From Brevundimonas sp. 357 (lineage in GTDB: Bacteria > Pseudomonadota > Alphaproteobacteria > Caulobacterales > Caulobacteraceae): DNA of 64,000 nt. The notes under the pieces are model-generated. The model was given only the letters and a program-made list of their open reading frames with translations. It did not search any database and had not been told where the DNA came from. Within the stretch, counting starts at the first letter, position 1; each line of letters starts with the position of its first letter. The stretch spans positions 62,001-126,000 of the forward strand of contig NZ_RHWX01000003.1 in NCBI RefSeq assembly GCF_003938605.1, in the 5' to 3' direction. This document shows positions 1 through 8,209 of the stretch, one piece after another. Position numbers and translations under genes: made by a program.

Positions 1-1
1 T

Positions 2-2059
2 GAGCCCTGGGCCAAGCCGGGCGACCGCTTCATCCTCGCCGACAAGCTGGCCGAAGAGGTGTTCAAGGCCGCCAAGATCGCCGCCTGGACGCGCGTCTAC
101 GACATCGACCCGTCGGGCCTGGAGTGCGCCCACCCGCTGGCCGCCCTGGACAGCGGCTATGGCTTCTCCGTGCCGCTGCTGGCGGGCGATCACGTCACCG
201 ACGACGCTGGCACCGGCTTCGTCCACACGGCGCCGGGCCACGGCGCGGACGACTACAATGTCTGGCTGGCCCACGGCCATCGCGAGGTGCCGGACACGGT
301 CGATCCCGACGGCGCCTACTACGACCACGTGCCCCTGTTCGCGGGCCTCAAGGTGCTGGAGACCGAGGGCAAGAAGACCGGCAAGTTCGGCCCCGCCAAC
401 GGCGCGGTGATGGAAAAGCTGATCGAGGCGGGCAACCTGCTGGCGCGCGGCCGGATGGAGCACTCCTATCCGCACAGCTGGCGCTCCAAGGCGCCGATCA
501 TCTTCCGCAACACGCCCCAGTGGTTCATCCGCATGGATGAGGAACTGGAAGACGGCGCGACCCTGCGCGACAGCGCTCTGAACGCCATCGACGCCACCGC
601 CTTCCACCCGGCGGCGGGCAAGAACCGCATCCGTTCGATGGTCGAGGGCCGCCCCGACTGGCTGATCAGCCGTCAGCGCGCCTGGGGCACGCCCCTGGCC
701 ATGTTTGTGGACAAGCAGACGGGCCAGCCCCTGCACGACCCCGAGGTCGACGCCCGCATCGTCAAGGCCGTGGCCGAGGGCGGCGCCGATGTCTGGTTCT
801 CGGCGCCCGACGCCGACTTCCTGGGCGCGCACGACCCGGAGCGGTTCGAGAAGGTCACCGACATCCTCGACGTCTGGTTCGACTCCGGCTCGACCCACGC
901 CTTTACGCTGGACCCGCGCACGGCCGAGAGCGGCTATACGGGCGACCGCCCGTCGCACTGGCCCGCCGATCTCTACCTGGAAGGCTCGGACCAGCATCGC
1001 GGCTGGTTCCAGTCGTCGCTGCTGGAGGGCTGCGGCACACGCGGCCGGGCGCCGTTCAACGCCGTCCTGACCCACGGCTTCACCCTGGACGAGAACGGGG
1101 AGAAGATGTCGAAGTCGCGGGGCAACACCACCGACCCCCTGACCATCATCAAGGAGTCGGGCGCCGACATCCTGCGTCTGTGGGTGGCCCTGGTCGACTA
1201 TTCGGACGACCAGCGCATCGGCAAGCAGATCCTGCAAACCACGGTCGACGCCTATCGCAAGCTGAGGAACACCGTCCGCTATCTGCTGGGCGCGCTGAAC
1301 GGCTTCGACGAGGTCGAGCGCCTGACGGACTATGATCAGTTCCCGCCGCTGGAGAAGTTCATCCTGCACCGCCTGTGGGAGCTGGATGGCCAGGTGCGTC
1401 AGGCCTACGAGGAATACCGCTTCCAGGACGTGGTGCGGCCGGTGCTGGAGTTCTGCTCGGGCGACCTGTCGGCGCTGTATTTCGACGTGCGCAAGGACAG
1501 CCTCTATTGCGACCGTCCCGACAGCATCAAGCGCCGCGCCGTCCGCACGGTGATGGACGAGGTGTTCAGCCGCCTGACCGCCTGGCTGGCCCCGCTGACG
1601 CCCTTCACGATGGATGAGGCGTGGACGACGCGCTTCCCCGAAGCCGGCACCAACTGCGCGCGGGTGATCCCGGAGACGCCGGGCCAGTGGCGCAACACGG
1701 CCGAGGCCCAGCGCTGGACCAATGTCGAGACGGTGCTGGAAGTGGTCAACGAGGCGCTGGAAGCCGCGCGTCGCGACAAGGTCATCGGCGGGGCGCTGGA
1801 CGCCTGGCCGGTAGTGACGGCCCCGGCTGAACTGCTGGCCCCGTTCGAGGGACTGGACGCCGCCGAGGTGTTCCGCACCTCGGGGGCTGAACTGATTGCG
1901 GGCGGCGAGGCCGTGACTGTCGAAGTGAACACGGCGGACTATCCCAAATGCGCCCGCTCCTGGCGCCGTGTGCCGGACGTCGGCTCCGACGCCGACTATC
2001 CCGACCTGTCGGCCCGCGACGCTGACGCAGTGCGCTGGCTGGACGCGCAGAAAGCCTAA
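2..2059 (+). CDS. ileS: Isoleucyl-tRNA synthetase, 5' truncated by window edge
   Basis: This is the C-terminal two thirds of a class I aminoacyl-tRNA synthetase that charges tRNA-Ile in the cytoplasm; the reading frame is open to the window edge, so the real start and the HIGH motif lie outside. Visible landmarks are the editing-domain tail, the segment WLISRQRAWG near bp 660-690, the SDQHRGWFQSS segment, the KMSKS loop (bp 1103-1117) and the anticodon-binding helical domain. The usual C-terminal zinc knuckle is degenerate: it reads KCARSW followed by YPDLSARD, so only one of the expected four cysteines remains. A strong terminator follows directly. Assignment is secure from the motifs and domain order. 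Confidence 0.97.
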   Translation, partial: EPWAKPGDRFILADKLAEEVFKAAKIAAWTRVYDIDPSGLECAHPLAALDSGYGFSVPLLAGDHVTDDAGTGFVHTAPGHGADDYNVWLAHGHREVPDTVDPDGAYYDHVPLFAGLKVLETEGKKTGKFGPANGAVMEKLIEAGNLLARGRMEHSYPHSWRSKAPIIFRNTPQWFIRMDEELEDGATLRDSALNAIDATAFHPAAGKNRIRSMVEGRPDWLISRQRAWGTPLAMFVDKQTGQPLHDPEVDARIVKAVAEGGADVWFSAPDADFLGAHDPERFEKVTDILDVWFDSGSTHAFTLDPRTAESGYTGDRPSHWPADLYLEGSDQHRGWFQSSLLEGCGTRGRAPFNAVLTHGFTLDENGEKMSKSRGNTTDPLTIIKESGADILRLWVALVDYSDDQRIGKQILQTTVDAYRKLRNTVRYLLGALNGFDEVERLTDYDQFPPLEKFILHRLWELDGQVRQAYEEYRFQDVVRPVLEFCSGDLSALYFDVRKDSLYCDRPDSIKRRAVRTVMDEVFSRLTAWLAPLTPFTMDEAWTTRFPEAGTNCARVIPETPGQWRNTAEAQRWTNVETVLEVVNEALEAARRDKVIGGALDAWPVVTAPAELLAPFEGLDAAEVFRTSGAELIAGGEAVTVEVNTADYPKCARSWRRVPDVGSDADYPDLSARDADAVRWLDAQKA

Positions 2060-2065
2060 AGGATC

Positions 2066-2097
2066 AGGCCCCTCCGCTCCGGCGCAGGGGCCTTTTT
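2066..2097 (+). terminator. Intrinsic terminator after ileS
   Basis: Arms AGGCCCCT (2066-2073) and AGGGGCCT (2086-2093) form an 8-bp GC-rich stem with a 12-nt loop, followed by TTTTCTT. It begins 7 bases after the ileS stop codon and has the full layout of a Rho-independent terminator. Confidence 0.9.
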
Positions 2098-2125
2098 CTT
2101 CCTTCTCCCACAAGGAGAGAAGAGA

Positions 2126-2815
2126 TCAGACGGCGTCGTGGAAGATCAGGCCCAGCGTCATCCGCTTGCCCGCGCGCACCGTGCTGACGCCGTGGCGCAT
2201 CTGGACGCGGTAGTCGCCGCGCGTGCCGGCGACGGGACGTTCGCGCACGGCGAAAATGACCGCCTGCCCCTGTTTCAGCGGCACGACATGGGCCTGCGAC
2301 TGCGAACGGGGCTTCTGCTCGACCAGGACGAATTCGCCGCCCTCGAACTCGGCTGGATCGCTCAACAGGATGGCGGCCTGCAGCGGGAAGACCAGATCGC
2401 CGTACAGATCCTGATGCAATCGGTTGTAGTCGCCGGGGCCGTAGCGCAGCATCAGCGACGTCGGCCGCGTCTGCCCCGCTGCGCGGCAGCGGGCGGTCAG
2501 TTCATCCAGTTGGGCCGGAAAGCCCGGTCGCCCCATCCGCCTCGCCCAGTCGTCGGCGATCGGCGCCAGACCTTCGTAGAGATGCGCCCGCAGCCGGGGC
2601 AGGGGATCGGGCAGGGGATCGACGAAATACTGATACTCGCCCTGACCGAAGCCGTGGCGCTGCATGACGATGCGGCTGCGGAACCGCTCGGGCTGGTCAT
2701 AGAGGGTCTGCAGGGCCTCGCAGGTCGCGGGAGTCAGCAGGGGGCCGGTCAGAGCCCAGCCCTGGGCGTTCAGGTCGGCGGCGATGCGGGGCCAGTCGAG
2801 GGCGGCGTCGGTCAT
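2126..2815 (-). CDS. 2OG-Fe(II) oxygenase family protein (prolyl hydroxylase-like)
   Basis: A 229-residue soluble protein of the 2-oxoglutarate/Fe(II) dioxygenase fold. The C-terminal half carries the iron triad as H134-x-D136 (in RLHQDLYGD) and H208 (in QMRHGVS), with R218 placed to bind 2-oxoglutarate. The layout matches the bacterial family often annotated as 2OG-Fe(II) oxygenase (COG3826-like). It converges with ileS. The substrate cannot be read from the sequence; in this family it may be a protein or a modified nucleic acid. No signal peptide is visible, so it should act in the cytoplasm. Start is the first ATG giving a full-length domain. Confidence 0.85.
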   Translation of the reverse strand: MTDAALDWPRIAADLNAQGWALTGPLLTPATCEALQTLYDQPERFRSRIVMQRHGFGQGEYQYFVDPLPDPLPRLRAHLYEGLAPIADDWARRMGRPGFPAQLDELTARCRAAGQTRPTSLMLRYGPGDYNRLHQDLYGDLVFPLQAAILLSDPAEFEGGEFVLVEQKPRSQSQAHVVPLKQGQAVIFAVRERPVAGTRGDYRVQMRHGVSTVRAGKRMTLGLIFHDAV

Positions 2816-2870
2816 GCCGCTATCAGAGCGCGCGGCGGCCCGTTTTGTCTGGCGGCTTTCGGCCGTGGGC

Positions 2871-4139
2871 TTAGAAGCGCACCCTCTGCTCGGCCGATTT
2901 CAGCGTCGAGCGGACGAAGTCGGCGGGCGGGTCGGTTTCGGCCAGGACGGCTTCCTTGATGGCGCGCGGCTCGCCGAAGAGGTGGCCCTGACCCATGGCG
3001 ATATCCAGTTCGAGGATGTCGACGACCTGTTTCTCGCTCTCGACCTTTTCGGCGATCAGTTCGAGGCCGTGACGGCGGGTCAGGGGGGCGAAGTCTCCGG
3101 CGCGGATGTCCGGCTGGCTGGGAAGGGGGGCGGCGCCGTCCAGATCCAGCAGTTGCTCGATCAGCAGGTCGGCGGCCACCTTGATGAAGCGCACGTCCGA
3201 GCGTTGCAGATCGGCGAAGTCCAGATCCAGCGTCTGCACCTTGTCGATGGAGAAGCGGAAGCCCAGGTCGGCCAGCTTGGCCATGTTGCGCGCCTCGATG
3301 GCGCCGCGCGCGTCGAAGGTCGCCTGGCCCAGTTCGAAGATCAGGGCGTCCTTCAGGTCGCGGTTCTGGCTCAGGAAGTCGAGGAATTGGGGGAAGAAGG
3401 TCTCGTCGCCCAGAGACGCCAGCGAGATGTTGCAGAAGACCCCGACCTTGCGGTCCTGTCCGGCCAGACGGCGCACGATCTGGGCGCAGCGAAACAGCAG
3501 CAGGTTGTCGATGGCGGGCAGCAGGCCCTCGCCCTCGGCCACCGACAGGTATTCGGCGGGCATCATCACCCGGTTGGACGGGTCGCGCAGGCGGGTGAAG
3601 CTCTCATAATAGACCGTCCGCCGCTGGGGCAGGGTCACGACGGGCTGAAGATACAGGTCGATGCGGTTCTCGCTGAGGGCGTCGTGGACGGTCTTCAGCA
3701 GGGTGTTCGACTGAACCTGACGGCGGCCCTCGAAGGTGTCGGCGGTCAGGGTGGAGGCGGCCAGCCGCTCCTCGATGGATTCGCTCATCTGCTGGACCAG
3801 GCCTTCCAGCATCCGCACCTCGCCGGTCAGGGCGTCGGTGCGCGACAGGGCGCCGGTCTCGATGGCCTGCGCCAGTTCGGTCAGGGCGCCTTGGGTCGAC
3901 TCCATCGCATCGGCCAGCAGGCGATGGGCCTCGCGCACCTTGGCGATCTCCAGACGCAGGGCGCGACGGTCGGCCATGCCCGTGACGAGGGCGTGGAGGC
4001 CGGCCATGATCCCCAGCGCGCCCAGCACCCCGGCCGCGCCCGCGCCGCCGCCCAGACCGGCGCGCCAGATCGCCGCCCCGATGGTCAGGGCGAGGAAAAG
4101 GTAGCCGAAGAACAGGAAGCCGCCGGTGATCTTTCGCAT
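2871..4139 (-). CDS. tipF: TipF-like EAL domain flagellar positioning protein
   Basis: A 422-residue protein with two N-terminal hydrophobic segments (about residues 5-25 and 32-55), a helical, probably coiled-coil region (about 60-140) and a C-terminal EAL domain. The EAL signature is altered to ESF (in YYESFTRLRD), and other catalytic positions also look altered, as expected for a c-di-GMP receptor rather than a phosphodiesterase. This architecture is that of Caulobacter TipF, which binds c-di-GMP and helps place the flagellum at the new pole. It is divergent from the SDR gene at 4249, and the shared upstream region has a CtrA-like site. Identification rests on architecture and residual motifs. 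Confidence 0.82.
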   Translation of the reverse strand: MRKITGGFLFFGYLFLALTIGAAIWRAGLGGGAGAAGVLGALGIMAGLHALVTGMADRRALRLEIAKVREAHRLLADAMESTQGALTELAQAIETGALSRTDALTGEVRMLEGLVQQMSESIEERLAASTLTADTFEGRRQVQSNTLLKTVHDALSENRIDLYLQPVVTLPQRRTVYYESFTRLRDPSNRVMMPAEYLSVAEGEGLLPAIDNLLLFRCAQIVRRLAGQDRKVGVFCNISLASLGDETFFPQFLDFLSQNRDLKDALIFELGQATFDARGAIEARNMAKLADLGFRFSIDKVQTLDLDFADLQRSDVRFIKVAADLLIEQLLDLDGAAPLPSQPDIRAGDFAPLTRRHGLELIAEKVESEKQVVDILELDIAMGQGHLFGEPRAIKEAVLAETDPPADFVRSTLKSAEQRVRF

Positions 4140-4169
4140 GGGGCCGGTCAGAACCGCCTTTCCCTATAG

Positions 4170-4202
4170 AATCGATCAAGTATCACGTTAACGAAGCCTA
4201 AC
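4170..4202. promoter_or_regulatory. Candidate CtrA half-site pair and GANTC site upstream of tipF
   Basis: Between the divergent tipF and SDR genes there is TTAA (4188-4191), a 7-base spacer and TAAC (4199-4202), close to the CtrA consensus TTAA-N7-TTAA, plus a GAATC (4170-4174) that fits the CcrM methylation motif GANTC. In Caulobacter, flagellar and polarity genes are CtrA-controlled. The second half-site is imperfect, so this is suggestive only. Confidence 0.4.
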
Positions 4203-4248
4203 GGCTAGGGTCCGCGCGGACAAACGGGCGGTAAAAGGAGGTTAACGC

Positions 4249-5019
4249 ATGGAATTGTTCGATCTGAGCGGCAAGGTGGCCGTCATCACCGGCTCCTCCA
4301 AGGGCATCGGCAAGGCCATCGCCGAGCGTCTGGCCGAACACGGGGCCCGCGTCGTCATCTCCTCGCGCAAGGCCGGGCCGTGCGAAGAGGTCGCCGTCGC
4401 CATCAATGAGAAGCACGGCGAGGGCCGCGCCATCGCCATTCCCGCCAACATCGCCTCCAAGGAAGACCTGCAGCGGCTGGTGGACGATACCCGCACGGCT
4501 TTCGGTCAGATCGACATTCTGGTCTGCAATGCGGCGAGCAATCCCTACGCCGGGCCGATGGCCGGCATCGCCGACGAGCAGTTCGAAAAGATCCTTCAGA
4601 ACAACGTCATCTCCAACCACTGGCTGATCCAGATGGTCGCGCCCGAGATGGTGGAGCGGAAGGACGGGGCGATCCTGCTGATCTCCTCCATCGGGGGTCT
4701 TCGCGGCAACGCCCTGATCGGCGCCTACAACATCTCCAAGGCGGCGGACATGCAGCTGGCGCGCAATCTGGCGGTGGAATTCGGGCCGTCGAACGTGCGG
4801 GTGAATTGCATCGCGCCGGGCCTGGTCCAGACCGATTTCGCCAAATACCTGTGGGAGAACCCGGAGCTGCTGAAGACCGTCACCGACCCCGCGCCGCTGA
4901 AAAGGATAGGCCAGCCGGATGAAATCGCGGGCACGGCGGTCTATCTGTGCAGCCCTGCGTCGGCCTATGTGACCGGCCAGACCCTGGTGGTGGACGGCGG
5001 ACTGACGATTGCCTGGTGA
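4249..5019 (+). CDS. SDR family oxidoreductase
   Basis: A 256-residue classical short-chain dehydrogenase/reductase. The dinucleotide-binding motif TGSSKGIG spans residues 14-21, NAAS is at 94-97, the catalytic serine is around 146-147 and the YNISK motif supplies Y160 and K164. The C-terminal VVDGG is typical of the family. A strong Shine-Dalgarno sequence (AAGGAGG at about 4235-4241) fixes the ATG. The loop after the Rossmann strand carries SSRK, which favours NADP(H). The substrate cannot be assigned. The following acyltransferase gene overlaps its end, so they may be co-transcribed. Confidence 0.9.
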   Translation: MELFDLSGKVAVITGSSKGIGKAIAERLAEHGARVVISSRKAGPCEEVAVAINEKHGEGRAIAIPANIASKEDLQRLVDDTRTAFGQIDILVCNAASNPYAGPMAGIADEQFEKILQNNVISNHWLIQMVAPEMVERKDGAILLISSIGGLRGNALIGAYNISKAADMQLARNLAVEFGPSNVRVNCIAPGLVQTDFAKYLWENPELLKTVTDPAPLKRIGQPDEIAGTAVYLCSPASAYVTGQTLVVDGGLTIAW

Positions 5020-5974
5020 GAACAACAAACCGCGCCCAAGCAGCCCGAAGGGCGATGGCGCCGCTAAACTGGGCCAGGAATTAGTCTGGCGGTTGGAGGC
5101 TGCGGCGTTCCAGGGGCTGTTCGGCTTCCTGCGCCTGCTGGGCGTCGAGCGGGCCTCGGGCTTCGGGGGTAAGCTGCTGCGGACGCTGGGTCCGCTGACC
5201 GGCACGCACAAGACGGTGACGCGAAACCTGCGCATCGCCTTCCCCGACATGGACGCCGCCGAGCGCGACCGCCTGGCCGTGGAGCAGTGGGAGCAGACGG
5301 GCCGCACCTTCGCCGAACTGGCCGTCATGGACCGGTTGACGCCGGAAAGCGGGCGGATCGACATCGTCGGGCTGGAGCGGCTGCATGCGGTGCGCGACAG
5401 CGGCAAGCCGGTGGTTCTGATCTCGGGCCATCTGGCCAATTTCGAGGTCATGGCGGCGGTCATTATGTCGGCGGGCGTACCGTGTCAGGTGACCTATCGC
5501 GCGGCCAACAACCCCTATGTCGACGCCCTGATCCGCCAGAGTCGCGAGCGTTACGGCATCAAGCTGTTCGCGCCCAAGGGCGATGGCACGCGCGAACTGA
5601 TGGCGGGGATGAAGCGCGGCGAATCCATCGCCCTGCTGGTCGATCAGAAATACAGCCAGGGGCCGGAGGTCGAGTTCTTCGGCCAGCCGGTCAACGCCTC
5701 GCCCGGCGCGGCGCGCATGGCGCTGAAGTTCGGCACGGTGATGCAGCCGCTGTCGGTGGTGCGCCTGCCCGGCGTACGCTTCCGCGTCACCGCGCATGAG
5801 CCGATCGCCGTGCCCGATACCGACGACAAGGCGGCTGATGTGCTGGGGGGCGTGCAGGCGGCCAACCGCTTCGTCGAGGATCGGGTGCGCGAGCATCCGG
5901 TCGACTGGTTCTGGGTCCACAAGCGCTGGCCGCCCCAGGTCTATGAGGCGCTGCGGGCGTCGGAGCGATCATAG
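5009..5974 (+). CDS. Lipid A lauroyl/acyl-ACP acyltransferase, LpxL/HtrB family
   Basis: A 321-residue member of the LpxL/HtrB family, which transfers an acyl chain from acyl-ACP to a lipid A precursor at the inner membrane. The catalytic HX4E motif is H141-E146 (GHLANFE); LLVDQ and the FFG region near residues 215-232 are also conserved. The start is TTG at 5009, overlapping the SDR stop by 11 bases; the family block VWRLEAAAF begins near residue 26, and no ATG is available before it. Other lipid A genes (lpxK, waaA, msbA) lie about 9 kb away. Which acyl position it serves is not deducible. Confidence 0.88.
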   Translation: MPGENNKPRPSSPKGDGAAKLGQELVWRLEAAAFQGLFGFLRLLGVERASGFGGKLLRTLGPLTGTHKTVTRNLRIAFPDMDAAERDRLAVEQWEQTGRTFAELAVMDRLTPESGRIDIVGLERLHAVRDSGKPVVLISGHLANFEVMAAVIMSAGVPCQVTYRAANNPYVDALIRQSRERYGIKLFAPKGDGTRELMAGMKRGESIALLVDQKYSQGPEVEFFGQPVNASPGAARMALKFGTVMQPLSVVRLPGVRFRVTAHEPIAVPDTDDKAADVLGGVQAANRFVEDRVREHPVDWFWVHKRWPPQVYEALRASERS

Positions 5975-6024
5975 TGCTCCTCAGCATAACGCCGTGATGA
6001 CGGCGGTAGGGAGAAAGTCGACGC

Positions 6025-6522
6025 CTAATCCACCACGCCGTCGTCGGCCCGGCGGAAGGGACCGGTGAAGCCTGTCGTCCCTGTGCGGCGGCGATCCGGT
6101 CCGAAATAGCTGGGCGAGCGCACGAAGGGGCGGGGGCGCAGGATCACCGCCTCGATCCGCGTCAGCAGGGTCTGGGCCTTCACCGGCTTGGCCACGAACT
6201 CGGTCACGCCCGCGTCACGGGCCTCGGTGACACGGCTCTTCTCGGAATGGCCCGTCATCATGATGACCGGCAGATAGGGGTTCGGGCTGTCGCCCTCGTT
6301 GCGGACTGCGCGGGTGAAGGCGGCGCCGTCCATCGGCTTCATGCGGAAGTCGACGATGGCGATATCGACCGCCTCCTGACGCAACAGGTTCAGCGCCGCC
6401 GCCCCGTCCTCCGCCTCGGTCAGGCGGCCCACGCCGACGGACTTCAGCATGGCGGCGACGATGGCGCGCATATTGGGATTGTCGTCGACCAGCAGGACGT
6501 GGATCGAACTCAGGGCGGACAT
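6025..6522 (-). CDS. Single-domain response regulator with basic C-terminal tail
   Basis: A CheY-like receiver of about 165 residues when started at the internal ATG at 6522; a longer form from the ATG at 6567 is possible, and neither start has a clear ribosome site. The acidic pair is D13-D14, the phosphoacceptor D58 (IVDFRMKPMDG), the conserved T90 and the lysine K112 (AKPV). After the receiver there is a ~45-residue tail rich in arginine, with FVRSPSYFGPDRRR. There is no output domain or linked kinase, so it probably acts by protein-protein contact in a phosphorelay. It lies downstream of the DUF2093 gene on the same strand. Confidence 0.85.
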   Translation of the reverse strand: MSALSSIHVLLVDDNPNMRAIVAAMLKSVGVGRLTEAEDGAAALNLLRQEAVDIAIVDFRMKPMDGAAFTRAVRNEGDSPNPYLPVIMMTGHSEKSRVTEARDAGVTEFVAKPVKAQTLLTRIEAVILRPRPFVRSPSYFGPDRRRTGTTGFTGPFRRADDGVVD

Positions 6523-6583
6523 CTGCGGGACACCGACGAACAGGGGCGCCGGAGGCGATCCGGCCATGACATTCAGAAAGGGC

Positions 6584-6790
6584 TCAGCGCCCGGCGGCCG
6601 CCAGATACTCGTGCGGTCCGGCGTAGGCTTCCTGCTTTTCGACCGACCAGTAGCGCAGGGCGGTCAGGGGAATGGCCGCGCCGCTGACAGCGCACCGCAC
6701 ATAGGCCCCAGCGGACAGGACCGCGAACTCGCCGTCGCCGTAATGAAGGCAGGCCTCGCTGGAGACGGAAGAGGGGGGCTGGGTGCTCAT
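6584..6790 (-). CDS. DUF2093 family protein
   Basis: A 68-residue protein ending in LRYWSVEKQEAYAGP, the characteristic C-terminal block of DUF2093, preceded by a short beta-rich segment with YVRCAVSGAAIPL. In many Alphaproteobacteria DUF2093 genes lie beside the lipid A genes waaA and lpxK; here they are about 8 kb apart. It has no signal peptide or membrane segment. Function is unknown. The reading frame and the conserved block make it a real gene. Confidence 0.85.
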   Translation of the reverse strand: MSTQPPSSVSSEACLHYGDGEFAVLSAGAYVRCAVSGAAIPLTALRYWSVEKQEAYAGPHEYLAAAGR

Positions 6791-6876
6791 GCCGCCATCA
6801 TAGCGTGAAGCTTGTGCGGGACGAGAGCCGAATCGCCGTCATCTGGCCGCCTGTCGTTCACAATTTCGGATGTTCC

Positions 6877-8052
6877 ATGTCCCGCTCGCCCGCCGACATC
6901 CTGGCCGCCGCCGTTTCCGCCGCTGTCCTGGCCGCCGCGCCCGGCGCGATCGCTCACGACGATGCGGCCGAGCGCCCGACGATCCGCGATCTGGGCCGGG
7001 CGCCGGGCATACTGTCGCCGGGGCCGTTGAACGCCATCACCGACGTGGCCGGGGTGAAGGTGGGGCAGGTGACGCTGCATTCTGGCGACAGCATCCGCAC
7101 CGGCGTCACCGCCATCGTGCCGCACGGCGGTTCCCTGTTCCGCGACAAGGTTCCGGCCGGACTGTCGGTGGCCAACGGCTTCGGCAAGCTGGCGGGCGCG
7201 ACGCAGATCATGGAACTGGGCGAGGTCGAGACGCCCATCGTCCTGACCAACACCCTGTCCGTGGCGCGGGGGATCGACGGCGTTCTGGACTGGACGCTGA
7301 AACAGCCGGGGCATGAGGACGTCCGATCGGTCAACGCCGTGGTGGGCGAGACGAACGACGGCGGGCTGAACGACATCCGCGCGCGCGTCGTCACGGCCGC
7401 CGATGTGGTGCGGGCCATCGAGACGGCGACGCCGGGGCCGGTCGAGCAGGGCGCGGTCGGCGCCGGGACAGGGACCATCGCTTTCGGCTTCAAGGGCGGC
7501 ATCGGCACCAGCTCGCGCAAGCTGCCCGACAGTCTGGGCGGCTTCACCGTGGGGGTGCTGGTGCAGTCGAACTATGGCGGCGTGCTGAGCATCGACGGGG
7601 CGCCGGTCGGGATGCGGCTGGGCCGCTACTACCTGCGCGAGGAGGTGGAGAATGAGCGCGCCGACGGTTCGATCATGATCGTGGTGGCGACGAACGCGCC
7701 GCTGTCGGACCGCAATCTGGAGCGACTGGCGAACCGCGCCTTCGCCGGTCTGGCGCGGACGGGGGCGGCCTTTTCGAACGGCTCGGGGGACTATGCGATC
7801 GCGTTTTCGACGGCGGAGGACGTGCGGCGGACGCCAGAGCGGCGGGCGGGACAGGCGATGGTCGCGGACTGGCCGAACGACCGCATGTCGCCCCTGTTCG
7901 TCGCGGTCGCCGAGGCCACGGAGGAGGCCATCCTCAATTCCCTGCTGAAGGCGCAGACGACGACCTCGGTGATCGACGGCAAGCCGGTGATGATCGAGGC
8001 GCTGGGTATTGAGGCGGTGAAGGCGGTGCTGGCTGAGACCGCCAGCCGTTAG
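6877..8052 (+). CDS. P1 family peptidase / DmpA-like aminopeptidase, exported
   Basis: A DmpA-type (MEROPS S58/P1) N-terminal nucleophile hydrolase. These proenzymes cut themselves between Gly and Ser and use the freed serine as nucleophile; here the site is DG-SIMIVVATNAPL, G264-S265 counted from the ATG at 6877. The segment MSRSPADILAAAVSAAVLAAAPGAIA looks like a signal peptide, so I prefer this ATG over an upstream start at 6805 that would hide it. The product is probably periplasmic and releases N-terminal residues from peptides or amides. It is divergent from DUF2093. Substrate preference is not deducible. Confidence 0.88.
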   Translation: MSRSPADILAAAVSAAVLAAAPGAIAHDDAAERPTIRDLGRAPGILSPGPLNAITDVAGVKVGQVTLHSGDSIRTGVTAIVPHGGSLFRDKVPAGLSVANGFGKLAGATQIMELGEVETPIVLTNTLSVARGIDGVLDWTLKQPGHEDVRSVNAVVGETNDGGLNDIRARVVTAADVVRAIETATPGPVEQGAVGAGTGTIAFGFKGGIGTSSRKLPDSLGGFTVGVLVQSNYGGVLSIDGAPVGMRLGRYYLREEVENERADGSIMIVVATNAPLSDRNLERLANRAFAGLARTGAAFSNGSGDYAIAFSTAEDVRRTPERRAGQAMVADWPNDRMSPLFVAVAEATEEAILNSLLKAQTTTSVIDGKPVMIEALGIEAVKAVLAETASR

Positions 8053-8070
8053 GGCGCCGCCCCTTCTAAT

Positions 8071-8201
8071 CCGCTCATCCCGGCGGACGCCGGGATCCAG
8101 TGTGAGCAACGCGCTCGGTTCTTCTGAAGACTGGCGCCGAGTTTCCAGGTGCTGAGGTTGAAGCCAAAGCGTTGGATCCCGGCGTCCGCCGGGATGAGCG
8201 G
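8071..8201. repeat. Inverted pair of REP-like palindromes
   Basis: Two 30-base units at 8071-8100 and 8172-8201 are inverted copies of each other and match at 29 of 30 positions when one is reversed. Each is itself a palindrome around ATCCCGGCG and CGCCGGGAT. The unit sits between the convergent P1 peptidase and xseA genes. A third copy lies at 31224-31259. The arrangement resembles extragenic palindromic repeat pairs. Confidence 0.8.
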
Positions 8202-8209
8202 GTGTTGGC

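Noticed and set aside
2101..2125. Second terminator for the 2OG oxygenase
   Set aside because: The short CTTCTCC/GGAGAAG palindrome lacks a T-run on the minus strand; it may be a minor repeat only.
2871..4139. Active c-di-GMP phosphodiesterase
   Set aside because: The EAL triplet is ESF and other catalytic positions look altered; the domain order matches the receptor TipF.
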